This document shows positions 1 to 8,455 of a DNA stretch of 64,000 nt, piece after piece. This stretch comes from DT-110 sp030148525 (GTDB lineage: Bacteria; Bacteroidota; Bacteroidia; Chitinophagales; Saprospiraceae). The stretch is from contig OZ245751.1 of NCBI GenBank assembly GCA_965227445.1, positions 248,001 to 312,000 on the forward strand, written 5' to 3'. The position numbers were made by a program, and so were the translations under genes. Numbering within the stretch: the first letter of the stretch is position 1; every line of letters begins with the position of its first letter. Below the pieces are notes generated by a model, which was not told the DNA's origin, searched no databases, and saw only the letters and a program-made list of their open reading frames with translations.

Positions 1-1
1 T

Positions 2-1126
2 GGTATCCGCTTTTACGAGCACTTTATGGCTCAGGAAGATACCGAAGCAGGCAAACAGGTGTACGTCGATAGTATTTTCGCCCTGTACGACAAACTCGAT
101 CAGTGTTATCCCGAAGGAGGGTACATTCCGGCCCGGAAAGCATTTGATCTGTACTACGAATATCCGGACCGCGCTTCCAAAGAGGAAATATACAACCTGT
201 TTAAAGAGGCTTTCGATAAGGGAGGGGATGAGGTCCCTGACTTCGCCCTGAACCCCTTCTCCGCCCTTTTGGTCGATATGTTCCGGGAGGACAAGATCAG
301 CGTAGAGGAAGCTCAGGAATATCAGCAGAAAATCCGCGATGTACTTGCTGCGGGACTGAATGACTGTGAAGGCAGCGAATGTGACCGCTGGGAGACAATT
401 GCACAATACGCACCTAACCGCCTGGAGTACTTCGAGACAGTTAAGGGTTTTTACGGTTGTGATTATTATGCCGATAAATACTACCCGGAGTTTGAAGACA
501 ATCCCGAAGACTGCGACGTGATCCGCACCGTTTTCTCCCGCCTTCGCTGGGGTGGATGTTCCGATGATGATCCCCGCTTTCAGGAATTGTTAAACGCCGC
601 CAATACGAATTGTCGCTCCACCGAGAAAGGTACCATCGGCCTGGCGTACGAATGCCTGCGCAATGCCGATTACGACTGCGCTGTAGAGAAATTCCAGCAG
701 GCTATCTCCGAAACCGACGATCCGGAGCGGAAAGGAGAGTTCCTCCTGCTGATTGCCAAAATATACAACGCACACCTCAAAGACTTTACCAAAGCACGAG
801 ACTACGCTTTACAGGCCGCCGAAGTACGACCTGATTGGGGCGAACCCTACATTCTTATTGGCCGCCTCTACGCATCTAGTGGTCCACTCTGTGGTCCCGG
901 ACGAGGCTGGGATAGCCAGGTCGTGGTTTGGCCGGCTATTGATATGTGGCAACGCGCTAAAAACATTGACCCCAGTGTAGCTTCGGAAGCCAATGAATGG
1001 ATACGTCAGTACGCACAGTATATGCCGAACAAAGAAGATGTGTTTATTCGCAATTTGAAAGTCGGAGACTCTTTTTACGTAGGATGCTGGATTCAGCGAT
1101 CTACACGCATTCGCACTGCGGATTGA
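2..1126 (+). CDS. Tetratricopeptide-repeat protein, 5' end missing
   Basis: The reading frame is open to the left edge of the window (codons from position 2 read GIRFYEHF before the ATG at 26), so the true start lies outside. About 374 residues are visible. The sequence is rich in Asp, Glu, Tyr and paired Cys. Its second half (roughly residues 190-310) reads as helical TPR-like repeats, for example the segments around LAYECLRNADYDCAVEKF and EPYILIGRLY. It resembles TPR proteins of Bacteroidota thought to work at the cell envelope, but no catalytic motif is visible and the signal peptide, if any, would be upstream. The gene ends at TGA 1124-1126 and is followed by a non-coding repeat. TPR assignment is fairly sure; function is unknown. 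Confidence 0.8.
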   Translation, partial: GIRFYEHFMAQEDTEAGKQVYVDSIFALYDKLDQCYPEGGYIPARKAFDLYYEYPDRASKEEIYNLFKEAFDKGGDEVPDFALNPFSALLVDMFREDKISVEEAQEYQQKIRDVLAAGLNDCEGSECDRWETIAQYAPNRLEYFETVKGFYGCDYYADKYYPEFEDNPEDCDVIRTVFSRLRWGGCSDDDPRFQELLNAANTNCRSTEKGTIGLAYECLRNADYDCAVEKFQQAISETDDPERKGEFLLLIAKIYNAHLKDFTKARDYALQAAEVRPDWGEPYILIGRLYASSGPLCGPGRGWDSQVVVWPAIDMWQRAKNIDPSVASEANEWIRQYAQYMPNKEDVFIRNLKVGDSFYVGCWIQRSTRIRTAD

Positions 1127-1152
1127 TCCATTGCTTTTCCGGAAAAAATCTA

Positions 1153-1416
1153 AGAGCGTGTTTGGGATTTGTTTTTGATGGCGAAAATGTCTAGAATTTG
1201 GTTCTCACAAAGCCTTTTTTGAGCTTCGTAGCATGGCTACGGGGCGAAAAAAGGCTGCAGTGAGGTTCAAATATACCGCTTCCGAAAAGGATTGGGCTTT
1301 GCCCAACCTTTTCACGCGAGTATATACTCGACTCGAAGTGGTTTGGATTCCCAAACCACTTCGTTGTCGGTATAATAGACATTTGCAGTCCAAAGGATAA
1401 ATCCCAAACACGCTCT
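1153..1416. repeat. 264-bp non-coding element with 18-bp terminal inverted repeats
   Basis: The arm AGAGCGTGTTTGGGATTT (1153-1170) is matched by its exact reverse complement at 1399-1416. Inside lies an imperfect inverted repeat (1211-1232 with 1236-1256) and a full copy of the TATACCG/CGGTATA repeat (1272-1374). No open reading frame inside looks real. The layout resembles a MITE or the remains of an insertion sequence; no clear target duplication is visible. It fills most of the 344-bp gap between the TPR gene and the next small gene. Confidence 0.6.
1272..1374 (+). repeat. TATACCG...CGGTATA intergenic repeat, copy 1
   Basis: This 103-bp unit is bounded by TATACCG (1272-1278) and CGGTATA (1368-1374). 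It contains a hairpin in AAAAGG..TTGGGC / GCCCAA..CTTTT, the 14-bp perfect palindrome CGAGTATATACTCG (1317-1330) and a perfect 13-bp inverted repeat, CGAAGTGGTTTGG at 1334-1346 with its complement at 1351-1363. Related copies lie at 5987, 7169, 9601, 29373 (reverse) and a fragment at 60182, all between genes. It is a REP/BIME-like family; any function is unknown. Confidence 0.7.
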
Positions 1417-1417
1417 A

Positions 1418-1452
1418 AGAAGCTGTCTCAAACATTTTTTGAGACAGCTTCT
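1418..1452 (+). terminator. Perfect 15-bp stem-loop
   Basis: AGAAGCTGTCTCAAA (1418-1432) pairs exactly with 1438-1452 around a 5-base loop. The second arm starts with the T run 1435-1440. It could end transcription from the left, or be a relic of a transposon end; the arm sequence and its position against the inverted repeat at 1399-1416 leave both open. Confidence 0.5.
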
Positions 1453-1470
1453 CACATCCAATCAATAATC

Positions 1471-1659
1471 ATGAAGGAAACCGATACCAGCCGATACTTT
1501 CGATTCTTGCGACGCTTGCTGTGGGTAGCTATTCCATTGTTGGGATTGGCTGTCCTGCTCCATTTTCTCCTGGACAATACCCTCGAATTACCCCGATTGC
1601 TGGGGATAGCCGCCCTGGCTGCTTGCGTGGTGGCCTCCGTTACCACCTACCGGAAGTAG
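1471..1659 (+). CDS. Small two-helix membrane protein
   Basis: This 62-residue product has a charged N-terminus (MKETDTSRYFRFLRR), a hydrophobic helix at about residues 16-34, a short polar link and a second helix at about 41-57, ending TTYRK. The layout, basic residues flanking the first helix and its fit between two other rightward features make it a believable small inner-membrane protein. No family was recognised. It lies just after the 15-bp stem-loop and 55 bp before the next gene. No Shine-Dalgarno sequence is visible. A chance reading frame is the alternative. Confidence 0.5.
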   Translation: MKETDTSRYFRFLRRLLWVAIPLLGLAVLLHFLLDNTLELPRLLGIAALAACVVASVTTYRK

Positions 1660-1714
1660 CCGGCTTTCGGTATCGAACATTATGCCATTGCATCTGCTCT
1701 ATAGAAAAGTAGTT

Positions 1715-2788
1715 ATGGATAGGTGTTTGATTTTCAATGACTTTAAGGCAATTTCTTTAGTTTTATTGGTTTTGCTGTTCGGGTGTGGTGAAGAACCGGT
1801 CCAGCGAAGTTCTAACCAAACGGATCTCACCCTGGAATTAGTGGCCAGTTCGAAGGACCAGTGGACAGGCGTTGCACGTAGTTCGGATGGGCGCATGTTT
1901 GTGAATTTCCCCCGGTGGTCCGATGAGTTAGATCAATCGGTCGGTGAGATCGTCGATGGTGAGGTAATACCCTATCCCAACTCGTCATGGAATACCTATT
2001 CCGGAGCTGCTAATGACCGTACCTTCGTCTGTGTTCAATCCGTTTTTGTGGATAATAGTGACCGTCTATGGGTTCTTGACCCGGCCAATCCGTTTATGGA
2101 GGGCGTTGTAGATCGCGGCCCCCGGTTGTACCAATTCGATGTAGCTACGGATTCGCTGAGCCGCATGTATTCTTTTCCCGACAGTCTTATTGAATCCGAT
2201 GTATACCTGAATGATGTCCGCATCGACCAAAAGCATAATATGGCGTACATCTCCGACTCGGGGCGAGGAGGCATTTACGTATTAGACCTGGAGAGCGGTG
2301 AAACCCAATTGCGTTTGGAAGAGCACTTTTCTACAAAGGCTGAAACGGATAAGCTGGACATTAATGGCTACACCTGGCAGGGGCAAATTCACTCGGATGG
2401 GATCGCCCTTTCGAACGAATCCGATTACTTGTACTACGCTGCTCTGAGTGGGCATAGTTTATATCGTATTCCCGTAGAAGACCTCATAAACCCCTCCCTG
2501 AGTGAGCGAGAGTTAGGCGACCAAGTCACCGAAGCTCAGGAGATCATTGCCACCGACGGAATGCTCTTCGGGCCTACCAATACGCTTTACCTGGGCGGAT
2601 TGGAGGAAAACGCCATCTACGTATGGAAAGAAGATAACCCCTACCATAAGCTGATTGAAGATGAACGGATTAAATGGGCGGATTCGTTCACCTCCGGTAG
2701 CGATGGCAGCATCTATTTTACCACCTCCCAAATCCATATTCCATCGGAAGAGCGTTCTGCCTATCATCTCTACCGGATTGCGCAGTAG
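1715..2788 (+). CDS. Major royal jelly/yellow-family lipoprotein
   Basis: The 357-residue product is a predicted lipoprotein: a hydrophobic stretch ends at the lipobox LLFGC with Cys24 as the lipidated residue. The start at 1715 was chosen because it gives this compact signal; a longer frame opens at 1682. The rest reads as a six-bladed beta-propeller of the major royal jelly/SMP-30 type, with family-like stretches such as DRLWVLDP, YLNDVRID, AYISDSGRGGIYVLDL and HSDGIALS. Bacterial members are usually exported and of unknown substrate; some propellers of this clan are lactonases. It converges on upp with no clear terminator between them. Family call is good, function is not known. Confidence 0.8.
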   Translation: MDRCLIFNDFKAISLVLLVLLFGCGEEPVQRSSNQTDLTLELVASSKDQWTGVARSSDGRMFVNFPRWSDELDQSVGEIVDGEVIPYPNSSWNTYSGAANDRTFVCVQSVFVDNSDRLWVLDPANPFMEGVVDRGPRLYQFDVATDSLSRMYSFPDSLIESDVYLNDVRIDQKHNMAYISDSGRGGIYVLDLESGETQLRLEEHFSTKAETDKLDINGYTWQGQIHSDGIALSNESDYLYYAALSGHSLYRIPVEDLINPSLSERELGDQVTEAQEIIATDGMLFGPTNTLYLGGLEENAIYVWKEDNPYHKLIEDERIKWADSFTSGSDGSIYFTTSQIHIPSEERSAYHLYRIAQ

Positions 2789-2884
2789 GGGCTATTGGAT
2801 TGCCCTAAATGGCGACCATTTCAAGGTCCGGCATCAGCAAATACTCCAGGCGTGAAAAAGATCGAATAATTTGGTCTGGTCGCA

Positions 2885-3535
2885 CTAGTCCTGAACTTTC
2901 GGACCAAAACTGAGGTCACCCGCATCCCCCAGGCCGGGAACAATGTAGGATTTGGCCGTCAGTTCTTCATCCAGGCCTCCCAGCCAGATGTCCGCCTCGG
3001 GAAACATGCGCTCAGCGTGTTCGATGCCCTGGACGGAGGCAATTGCCGTCGCCAAATGGATGCTTTTGGGAGTGCCGTTCTTAAGCAGCTCTTGCAGGGC
3101 CAGAACGATGGAGGCTCCGGTGGCGATCATCGGATCGCACAAGATCAGCGTAGTGCCTTCGAGATCGGGACACGACATATATTCTAATTTAATCTCGAAA
3201 CTCCCGTCTTTATGGTGTTTGCGGTAAGCGGACACAAAGGCATTTCCGGCGTGATCGATCATATCCAACAAGCCCTGGTGCAGGGGAAGTCCTGCTCGCA
3301 GAATGGTGGCCAGTACGATACGGTCGGTGGGGTGCCGGGTGATAGCAGTTCCCAGGGACGTCTCAGTTTCCCGTTCTTCGTAATTAAAGGTTTTGCTTAT
3401 TTCGTAGGCCATACAGGCCCCGAGGCGCTCCATGTTTTTGCGGAAGCGAAGGGAATCCTGCTGTACATGTACATCCCGCAATTGGGCCATGTACAACTGG
3501 ATCAATGAATTGACTTCACCGAGATTATGGATCAT
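2885..3535 (-). CDS. upp: Uracil phosphoribosyltransferase
   Basis: The 216-residue protein has the usual length for the enzyme that makes UMP from uracil and PRPP in pyrimidine salvage. The PRPP-binding loop is seen as ILCDPMIATGAS (residues 131-142) and the uracil-binding segment as YIVPGLGDAGD (197-207). ILRAGLPLHQGL near residue 78 matches the conserved substrate region. It is cytosolic and transcribed alone on this strand, converging with the royal-jelly-like gene. No close TAnnTTTG match was found upstream. Identification is secure. Confidence 0.95.
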   Translation of the reverse strand: MIHNLGEVNSLIQLYMAQLRDVHVQQDSLRFRKNMERLGACMAYEISKTFNYEERETETSLGTAITRHPTDRIVLATILRAGLPLHQGLLDMIDHAGNAFVSAYRKHHKDGSFEIKLEYMSCPDLEGTTLILCDPMIATGASIVLALQELLKNGTPKSIHLATAIASVQGIEHAERMFPEADIWLGGLDEELTAKSYIVPGLGDAGDLSFGPKVQD

Positions 3536-3633
3536 AAGGCAGCTTTTTGATGGCTCGAGCCCGCACCAATAACGTTTTTGAGGCGGGTTCTACTAAATGT
3601 ACTAAAATCCGGACATGTTCTTTTTGACTTTTG

Positions 3634-4953
3634 CTACCGTCTGGCTTTCGCCAAAAAAGTTTGATACACCTCGGCCATACCATCCCAGCCACCGGCAGCG
3701 TAAAAGGAAGAGTTATGCCAGATACTGATCAAAGGAGCTTCCGCTTTCCGGCATCGCTCTACCAAATCAGTCAAATAGGTAACGGTCTTTTGATCTGACC
3801 ATTTTTTATAGCGGCTGAAGGTGCCGTCCATGACACAAAAAGGATGGATTTCCAGGGAGGTTTCCCTTTCCTGACTGAGATCGTACCAGTAAAAAGGGCC
3901 GGCGTAGGATGATCTGAATCCGGGTTCGGACGCGTAGCCCAGGGTGAAATCTGCTTTTATTCCCACATCCAGTAGTGCGTGGTATGTATCTGGGAAGGAT
4001 AGCCTTAAGTAGTGTTGCCGACTTCGAAGCGGTTGCTGTCCGGTGATGTCGTGATAGCGATCTACTTCGCGTCTTAGTTGCCTTGGTTGTTCGGCTGCCC
4101 GGTAGGAGGGATGCAGGCCACAAGGGTAGCGCTGATGGATATCCAGGATCAATTTCCGGAATGCCGGCCTGGTCACGGAGATGTTTCGGTCGTACGCACT
4201 CAAATCGCCCAATAACCAAAAGTATATGGGTTGCACTTCGTATTGTTGATGGAGGGAATGTAGCCAATGGTAGGTGTCGTATGGGTCTTTCTTCCGATGG
4301 GCGAGTACCAGCATTCGATCCCGCCAATTAGCCCAATTCCATTTGAGGGAGTCTTTAGCCAGGGCCGCGATTTGGTACCAGGCGGGGCGTTCCCGAAAAG
4401 CCCAGGCCAGGTCAATGTCGTAGGTTGGGGTAAAGGAATACGCTAGCGGGCAGGGGGGTAGACTGATTCCTTTTTGTTCCAGTGTAGCCCGAAACTGCAG
4501 GATCCATTCATTAATGAGAGGACGATCCAAAAAGCCGTGTCGGAAGGCAAAACTCTGCTGTGCCGGAAATCGCCCGTGCTGATCGGGAGTAAAAGGCAGG
4601 TATTCTTCGTATCGGCTCAACAAAAAAAACACGGCACTCGGTAAGTCAAAAGAGAGATCAAAACCAGGAGTATCGACCGGGAATATTTCCAAGGTCGAAG
4701 ACCGGGGCCTCACCCTTGGGGTAATTGGCCTGATGTTCCTTTCCGCCAGGAGTCCGCTAGCCGGCAGATTTACATCCGCTTCGGGAACAGCAGTGTTTCC
4801 GTAATGTATTTTCAGGCAACCGGATGCATTGGTGAAATCAGCCCACCGATTGGTTATGGATACGGGCATCCCCAGTGCCCGAGCCCCCAGGAACCGGAAT
4901 ACATAGGGTACACGAGATGAGGATGCCGGGGCGAAAACCAACACTTGGTCCAT
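3634..4953 (-). CDS. Polysaccharide deacetylase-family protein (DUF7033-like)
   Basis: This 439-residue protein has an N-terminal region of about 165 residues followed by a deacetylase-like barrel. The segment FTPTYDIDLAW (about residues 174-184) matches the first NodB motif region with its two Asp residues, and WHNSSF near residue 414 matches the C-terminal region. No signal peptide is evident. Similar two-part proteins in Bacteroidota are annotated as polysaccharide deacetylases, without proven substrate. The coding strand ends in the triplets for FLAKARR, which carry one copy of the 14-base iterated word. A consensus -7 element lies about 70 bp upstream of the ATG at 4953. Confidence 0.75.
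   Translation of the reverse strand: MDQVLVFAPASSSRVPYVFRFLGARALGMPVSITNRWADFTNASGCLKIHYGNTAVPEADVNLPASGLLAERNIRPITPRVRPRSSTLEIFPVDTPGFDLSFDLPSAVFFLLSRYEEYLPFTPDQHGRFPAQQSFAFRHGFLDRPLINEWILQFRATLEQKGISLPPCPLAYSFTPTYDIDLAWAFRERPAWYQIAALAKDSLKWNWANWRDRMLVLAHRKKDPYDTYHWLHSLHQQYEVQPIYFWLLGDLSAYDRNISVTRPAFRKLILDIHQRYPCGLHPSYRAAEQPRQLRREVDRYHDITGQQPLRSRQHYLRLSFPDTYHALLDVGIKADFTLGYASEPGFRSSYAGPFYWYDLSQERETSLEIHPFCVMDGTFSRYKKWSDQKTVTYLTDLVERCRKAEAPLISIWHNSSFYAAGGWDGMAEVYQTFLAKARR
3643..3656 (+). repeat. 14-base word GGCTTTCGCCAAAA, site 1
   Basis: Antisense to the deacetylase-like gene, near its end; the coding strand reads TTG GCG AAA GCC as Leu-Ala-Lys-Ala. Confidence 0.8.
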
Positions 4954-5020
4954 ACACGTACCTTTAGGAGATGGCCGACAATTGTGCGCTCTTTTCGGGC
5001 CAGGGCTGTTATTTATGCGG

Positions 5021-5055
5021 CAAAAGTATTAAATTTAAGAAAGGCCTGTGGCAAA
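5021..5055 (-). promoter_or_regulatory. Bacteroidota-type promoter for the deacetylase-like gene
   Basis: On the minus strand TACTTTTG (plus positions 5021-5028) fits the TAnnTTTG -7 consensus exactly, and TTTG (5052-5055) lies 23 bp upstream, slightly longer than the usual 19-21 bp. It would give a leader of about 60 bases before the start at 4953. Not tested against background frequency. Confidence 0.45.
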
Positions 5056-5168
5056 ATTGTACAGAAACCGTCATTTCCTTAAACAGCTTCAATCGAATTC
5101 ACGTTCAAGTTGTTGTACTTGTGAGTTGACCTGCCAGCCGGGAACTATTTGATCTAATTTGACACACT

Positions 5169-5984
5169 ATGGTGAGATACCTATACTTATGCTGCAGCTT
5201 GATGTTATTGGCTGCGATACAGCCACTGGCTGCCCAACAAACCCTGGATCTTGGTAAAAATAACTACGACCAGGAAAAAGGTATCATCTACGATAAGGAA
5301 ACCACCGTAGACTTTAAATTACATACCAATGGTGCTTCCATCGGCCTCAATTTTGGTACGTTGGAGACCTTCTACAAAACGCGTTATTGGCACATAGAAA
5401 TTGGCGAACTAAAACATCCCCGGGAAACCCGCCAGAGTCGCAACCTCAATACGGGAGGTTTTGGCGGAAGCTTTCGGTCCTATATTTTCGGTAAGCAAAA
5501 TAACTTTTTCGTAGTTCGTGGCGGGATTGGTGAGAAACGATATCTCTCTGAAAAGGCACGACGCAAGGGGGTGGCCGTCGGGTACAGTTATGAAGTTGGT
5601 CCTTCCATCGGCATTCTCAAACCGTACTATCTGGTATTGAGATATGTCTCCGAAGACTTCGGACGTCCCAATTACCGGAGCGAGCGATTCTCACAGGCCA
5701 ATGCTAATCGATTCCTCAATAATTCCAGCATTTTTGGTGCTGATAGTTTTACCCGGGGATTAGGTGAGATTTCTGTCCTTCCGGGGATTCACGGAAAGTT
5801 TGCCCTGCACTTCGATGCGGGGGCTTTCGATGAGCTGGTCAAAGCCGTAGAAGCCGGGGTTATGTTCGACCTTTATTTTCGGGAAGTACCCATTATGGTG
5901 GAAACGCCTGCCATTGAGAATTCAGACAATCGAAGCTTTTTCCTCAACCTTTTCGTAACTTTACAACTCGGTAAACGGTCCTGA
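5169..5984 (+). CDS. Predicted outer-membrane beta-barrel protein
   Basis: The 271-residue product starts with a signal peptide (MVRYLYLCCSLMLLAAIQPLAA, cleavage likely near AAQ). The mature part alternates hydrophobic and polar residues with many Tyr, Phe and Gly, as in outer-membrane barrels, for example ASIGLNFGTLETF, GYSYEVGPSIGI and YYLVLRYV; it ends in a hydrophobic strand, FFLNLFVTLQLGKRS. No named family was recognised, though proteins of this look are common in Bacteroidota. It is divergent from the deacetylase-like gene, sharing a 215-bp intergenic region, and is followed directly by a TATACCG repeat. The role is unknown. Confidence 0.7.
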   Translation: MVRYLYLCCSLMLLAAIQPLAAQQTLDLGKNNYDQEKGIIYDKETTVDFKLHTNGASIGLNFGTLETFYKTRYWHIEIGELKHPRETRQSRNLNTGGFGGSFRSYIFGKQNNFFVVRGGIGEKRYLSEKARRKGVAVGYSYEVGPSIGILKPYYLVLRYVSEDFGRPNYRSERFSQANANRFLNNSSIFGADSFTRGLGEISVLPGIHGKFALHFDAGAFDELVKAVEAGVMFDLYFREVPIMVETPAIENSDNRSFFLNLFVTLQLGKRS

Positions 5985-5986
5985 TT

Positions 5987-6110
5987 TATACCGCTTTCGA
6001 AAAGGTTTGGGCTTCGCCCAATCTCTTCACGCGAGTATATACTCGACTCGAAGTGGTTTGGTGTCCCAGCACGAAGTACTGCGGAGCAAAACCACTTCGT
6101 TGTCGGTATA
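5987..6110 (+). repeat. TATACCG...CGGTATA intergenic repeat, copy 2
   Basis: This 124-bp copy starts two bases after the preceding stop codon and ends 90 bp before lipA. It keeps the GTTTGGGC/GCCCAA hairpin, the CGAGTATATACTCG palindrome and the GAAGTGGTTT/AAACCACTTC arms. Compared with copy 1 the last loop is longer, carrying CAGCACGAAGTACTGCGGAG. Confidence 0.75.
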
Positions 6111-6200
6111 TTGACGGGCCGATTACAAACAATTTCCGGTTCGTATTGTATTCTTTAGCACGTGAGCTGTTTCACGAACCGGCACAAAAGGAGGCCTTGT

Positions 6201-7073
6201 ATGATCGAGTTACCGATAGTTGAAAAGAAGGAACCGAGACGCCGTAAACCCGACTGGTTACGGGTAAAACTTCCCATCGGTCCCGAATATAAAAAAGTGC
6301 GTCGCCTGGTCGACGACTACAATCTCCATACAATTTGTCAGAGTGGTAATTGCCCAAACATGGGAGAATGCTGGGGAGCCGGTACGGCTACCTTCATGAT
6401 CCTCGGTAATACCTGCACCCGCTCTTGCTCATTTTGCGCGGTGAAAACCGGCCGTCCACCCGAATACGATGAAGATGAACCGCGCCGCGTTGCGGAAGCC
6501 ATCGACCTCATGGATGTGAAGCACGCCGTTATCACATCAGTAAATCGTGATGAGCTAAAGGATCGCGGTGCCGAAGTATGGTACGAAACAGTGCGTGCCG
6601 TCAAGGAACGCACCCCACACGTTACCATTGAAACACTGATCCCCGATGTTCGTGCCACCTGGGCTGCTTTGGAGCGTATGATCAGTGGTGGGCAAGAAGT
6701 AGTTTCCCACAATATGGAAACAGTTGAAGCCCTTTACCGCAAGGTACGGCCACAGGCAAAATACCACCGTAGTCTGGAGCAAATCCAACGAACCAAGGAT
6801 TTTGGCAAACGCACCAAATCCGGGATCATGGTTGGCTTGGGCGAAACCGACGAGCAGGTGTACCAGACGATGGATGACTTGTTGGCACATGGGTGTGATG
6901 TACTGACCATCGGTCAATATCTCCAACCAACTAAGATGCACCTCGATGTTGCTGAATATGTCCATCCCGATACCTTTGCCAAGTATAAGGAAGTTGGTAT
7001 GGAAAAAGGATTTGATTTCGTAGAGAGTGGACCTCTGGTTCGGTCTTCTTATCACGCGGAACGCCACCTTTAA
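6201..7073 (+). CDS. lipA: Lipoyl synthase
   Basis: The 290-residue radical-SAM enzyme inserts two sulfurs into protein-bound octanoate to make lipoate. The auxiliary cluster motif C-x4-C-x5-C is at Cys46, Cys51 and Cys57 (CQSGNCPNMGEC), and the radical-SAM motif C-x3-C-x2-C at Cys72, Cys76 and Cys79 (CTRSCSFC). The C-terminal RSSYHAE (281-287) contains the conserved Arg-Ser-Ser. The start at 6201 is preceded by AAGGAGG at 6187-6193, an unusually good Shine-Dalgarno for this phylum, and replaces a longer GTG-initiated frame. A strong shared terminator follows. A fused 2-oxoacid dehydrogenase E1, part of a lipoate-using complex, is encoded at 35 kb. Confidence 0.95.
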   Translation: MIELPIVEKKEPRRRKPDWLRVKLPIGPEYKKVRRLVDDYNLHTICQSGNCPNMGECWGAGTATFMILGNTCTRSCSFCAVKTGRPPEYDEDEPRRVAEAIDLMDVKHAVITSVNRDELKDRGAEVWYETVRAVKERTPHVTIETLIPDVRATWAALERMISGGQEVVSHNMETVEALYRKVRPQAKYHRSLEQIQRTKDFGKRTKSGIMVGLGETDEQVYQTMDDLLAHGCDVLTIGQYLQPTKMHLDVAEYVHPDTFAKYKEVGMEKGFDFVESGPLVRSSYHAERHL

Positions 7074-7090
7074 CCTGCCTCGGCACAGTG

Positions 7091-7131
7091 AAAAAAAGGG
7101 AAAACGCCAACCAGGCGTTTTCCCTTTTTTT
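7091..7131. terminator. Bidirectional terminator between lipA and alkaline phosphatase genes
   Basis: An 18-bp perfect stem (7091-7108 with 7114-7131) has the core GGGAAAACGCC / GGCGTTTTCCC around the loop AACCA, with an A run on the left and a T run on the right, so it works in both directions for these convergent genes. Confidence 0.9.
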
Positions 7132-7168
7132 GTGGGGTTATTACCGCTGCTTAGGGGCGGAGAAAAAT

Positions 7169-7240
7169 TATACGCTTCCGAAAAGTTTTGGATTCCCAGC
7201 ACAAAGTACTGCGGAGCAAAACCACTTCGTTGTCGGTATA
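7169..7240 (+). repeat. TATACCG...CGGTATA intergenic repeat, copy 3 (internally deleted)
   Basis: This 72-bp copy keeps the left end (TATACGCTTCCGAAAAG) and the right end from CCCAGCAC to CGGTATA, but has lost the palindrome and first arm of the last hairpin. The right 45 bases match copy 2 with only one or two changes, so the copies share recent ancestry. Confidence 0.65.
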
Positions 7241-7278
7241 GTTTCTCGTTTCAGTCGTGTCAATTGGGGACGTTATTC

Positions 7279-8403
7279 TTATTGGTTGCGCTCAAAGTTT
7301 AACGCCCGTCGCATCTTGGTGTGAATAGCAGTATTCTCGTAAATGCCGGCGAATAGCTCGGCGCCGGGACCGTAGGCAAAAACGGGTATCATAGCGGCGG
7401 TGTGGTAATCACTCGTGAAACCGGCTTCGATGCGCCCCATCCGGGAACCCGGATTAATAGCATAGCCACCAGTTTCGTGATCTGCAGTTACAATTACCAG
7501 GGTCTCACCGTCCTTTTCGGCATAGTCCATTACGGCACCGATCACCTGGTTGAAGTCCAGCATTTCGGTAATTATGTAATCCGAATCGTTAGCGTGCCCG
7601 CCCCAATCAATCTGAGCGCCTTCGATCATCAGGAAATACCCTTTGTCAGCGGCATCGTGTTCTTCGAGGAACTCAATGGCCATTTCACTGGCGGGCTTCA
7701 GGTATTTACGGCCCTGGCGGTAAGGTAAGGGATCGGCATCGGCGGTCAGGTAGCCAAAGTTTTTGGTGGCATCGATCTTAACCTTATCGAAGTCTTTCTG
7801 GAAGTAGTCGGACATAACATATCCTTTGGCCTCCAATTCCTGGTAAATATTGCGGTCATCCGTCTCGCGGCGGTCGAAGTATTTTTTACCTCCACCCACA
7901 AAAAAGTCGATCTCGGTCTGCAGGAATTCAGCAGCGATATCCTCGTACATTTGACGAGATTTAACATGAGCGATGAATGAAGCCGGTGTGGCGTGAACAA
8001 TGGTTGAAGTGGCAACCAGTCCCGTTGCCAAACCACGGGCTTCCGCCTCCTCCAAAATAGTGCGTACGGAATTGGTGTCAGTGTCGACGGCAATAGCTCC
8101 GTTATATGTTTTCACCCCACAGGCGAAGGCAGTAGCACCAGCTGCCGAGTCTGTTATCAGGCTGTTGGCAGCATAGGACTTGTGCAAGCCCACCACGGGA
8201 AAGCGCTCGAGTTCCAGCTTATTGTTATTACTGTACAGCCCCGCACTGATCTGTGTAAGTCCCATACCGTCACCAATGAGTAAGATCACGTTTTTTGCTT
8301 TGCGGGCGGGGCGAAGATCATCAGATGGGGAAGGATTTGGCGCAGGCGTCGCACAACCCGTCATCCAAAGGAGCAGGGCGAGGGCCCAAACACATTTTTT
8401 CAT
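7279..8403 (-). CDS. Alkaline phosphatase (PhoA family) lipoprotein
   Basis: The 374-residue protein has a lipobox at LLWMTGC (Cys17), so it is probably anchored in the outer or inner membrane facing the periplasm. The metal-binding LIGDGMG (Asp45) comes first, followed by TDSAAGATA with the serine nucleophile at Ser86, HATPA, the magnesium/zinc segment EGAQIDWGGH, TADHETGG, and a final His in DYHTAAMIPVFAYGPGAE. All expected ligand motifs are present, so it should be an active phosphomonoesterase that frees phosphate. It is shorter than E. coli PhoA, as is common in this subfamily. It converges on lipA. No phosphate-box motif could be identified. Confidence 0.9.
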   Translation of the reverse strand: MKKCVWALALLLWMTGCATPAPNPSPSDDLRPARKAKNVILLIGDGMGLTQISAGLYSNNNKLELERFPVVGLHKSYAANSLITDSAAGATAFACGVKTYNGAIAVDTDTNSVRTILEEAEARGLATGLVATSTIVHATPASFIAHVKSRQMYEDIAAEFLQTEIDFFVGGGKKYFDRRETDDRNIYQELEAKGYVMSDYFQKDFDKVKIDATKNFGYLTADADPLPYRQGRKYLKPASEMAIEFLEEHDAADKGYFLMIEGAQIDWGGHANDSDYIITEMLDFNQVIGAVMDYAEKDGETLVIVTADHETGGYAINPGSRMGRIEAGFTSDYHTAAMIPVFAYGPGAELFAGIYENTAIHTKMRRALNFERNQ

Positions 8404-8455
8404 AGTGGTATTCTCTTAGATAGTTTGATTTAGACCTTTTTTTGCCGTGAATTCG

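Noticed and set aside
6555..7202. 215-residue leftward reading frame
   Set aside because: It is the reverse of lipA and passes the strong terminator and a repeat; lipA is secure.
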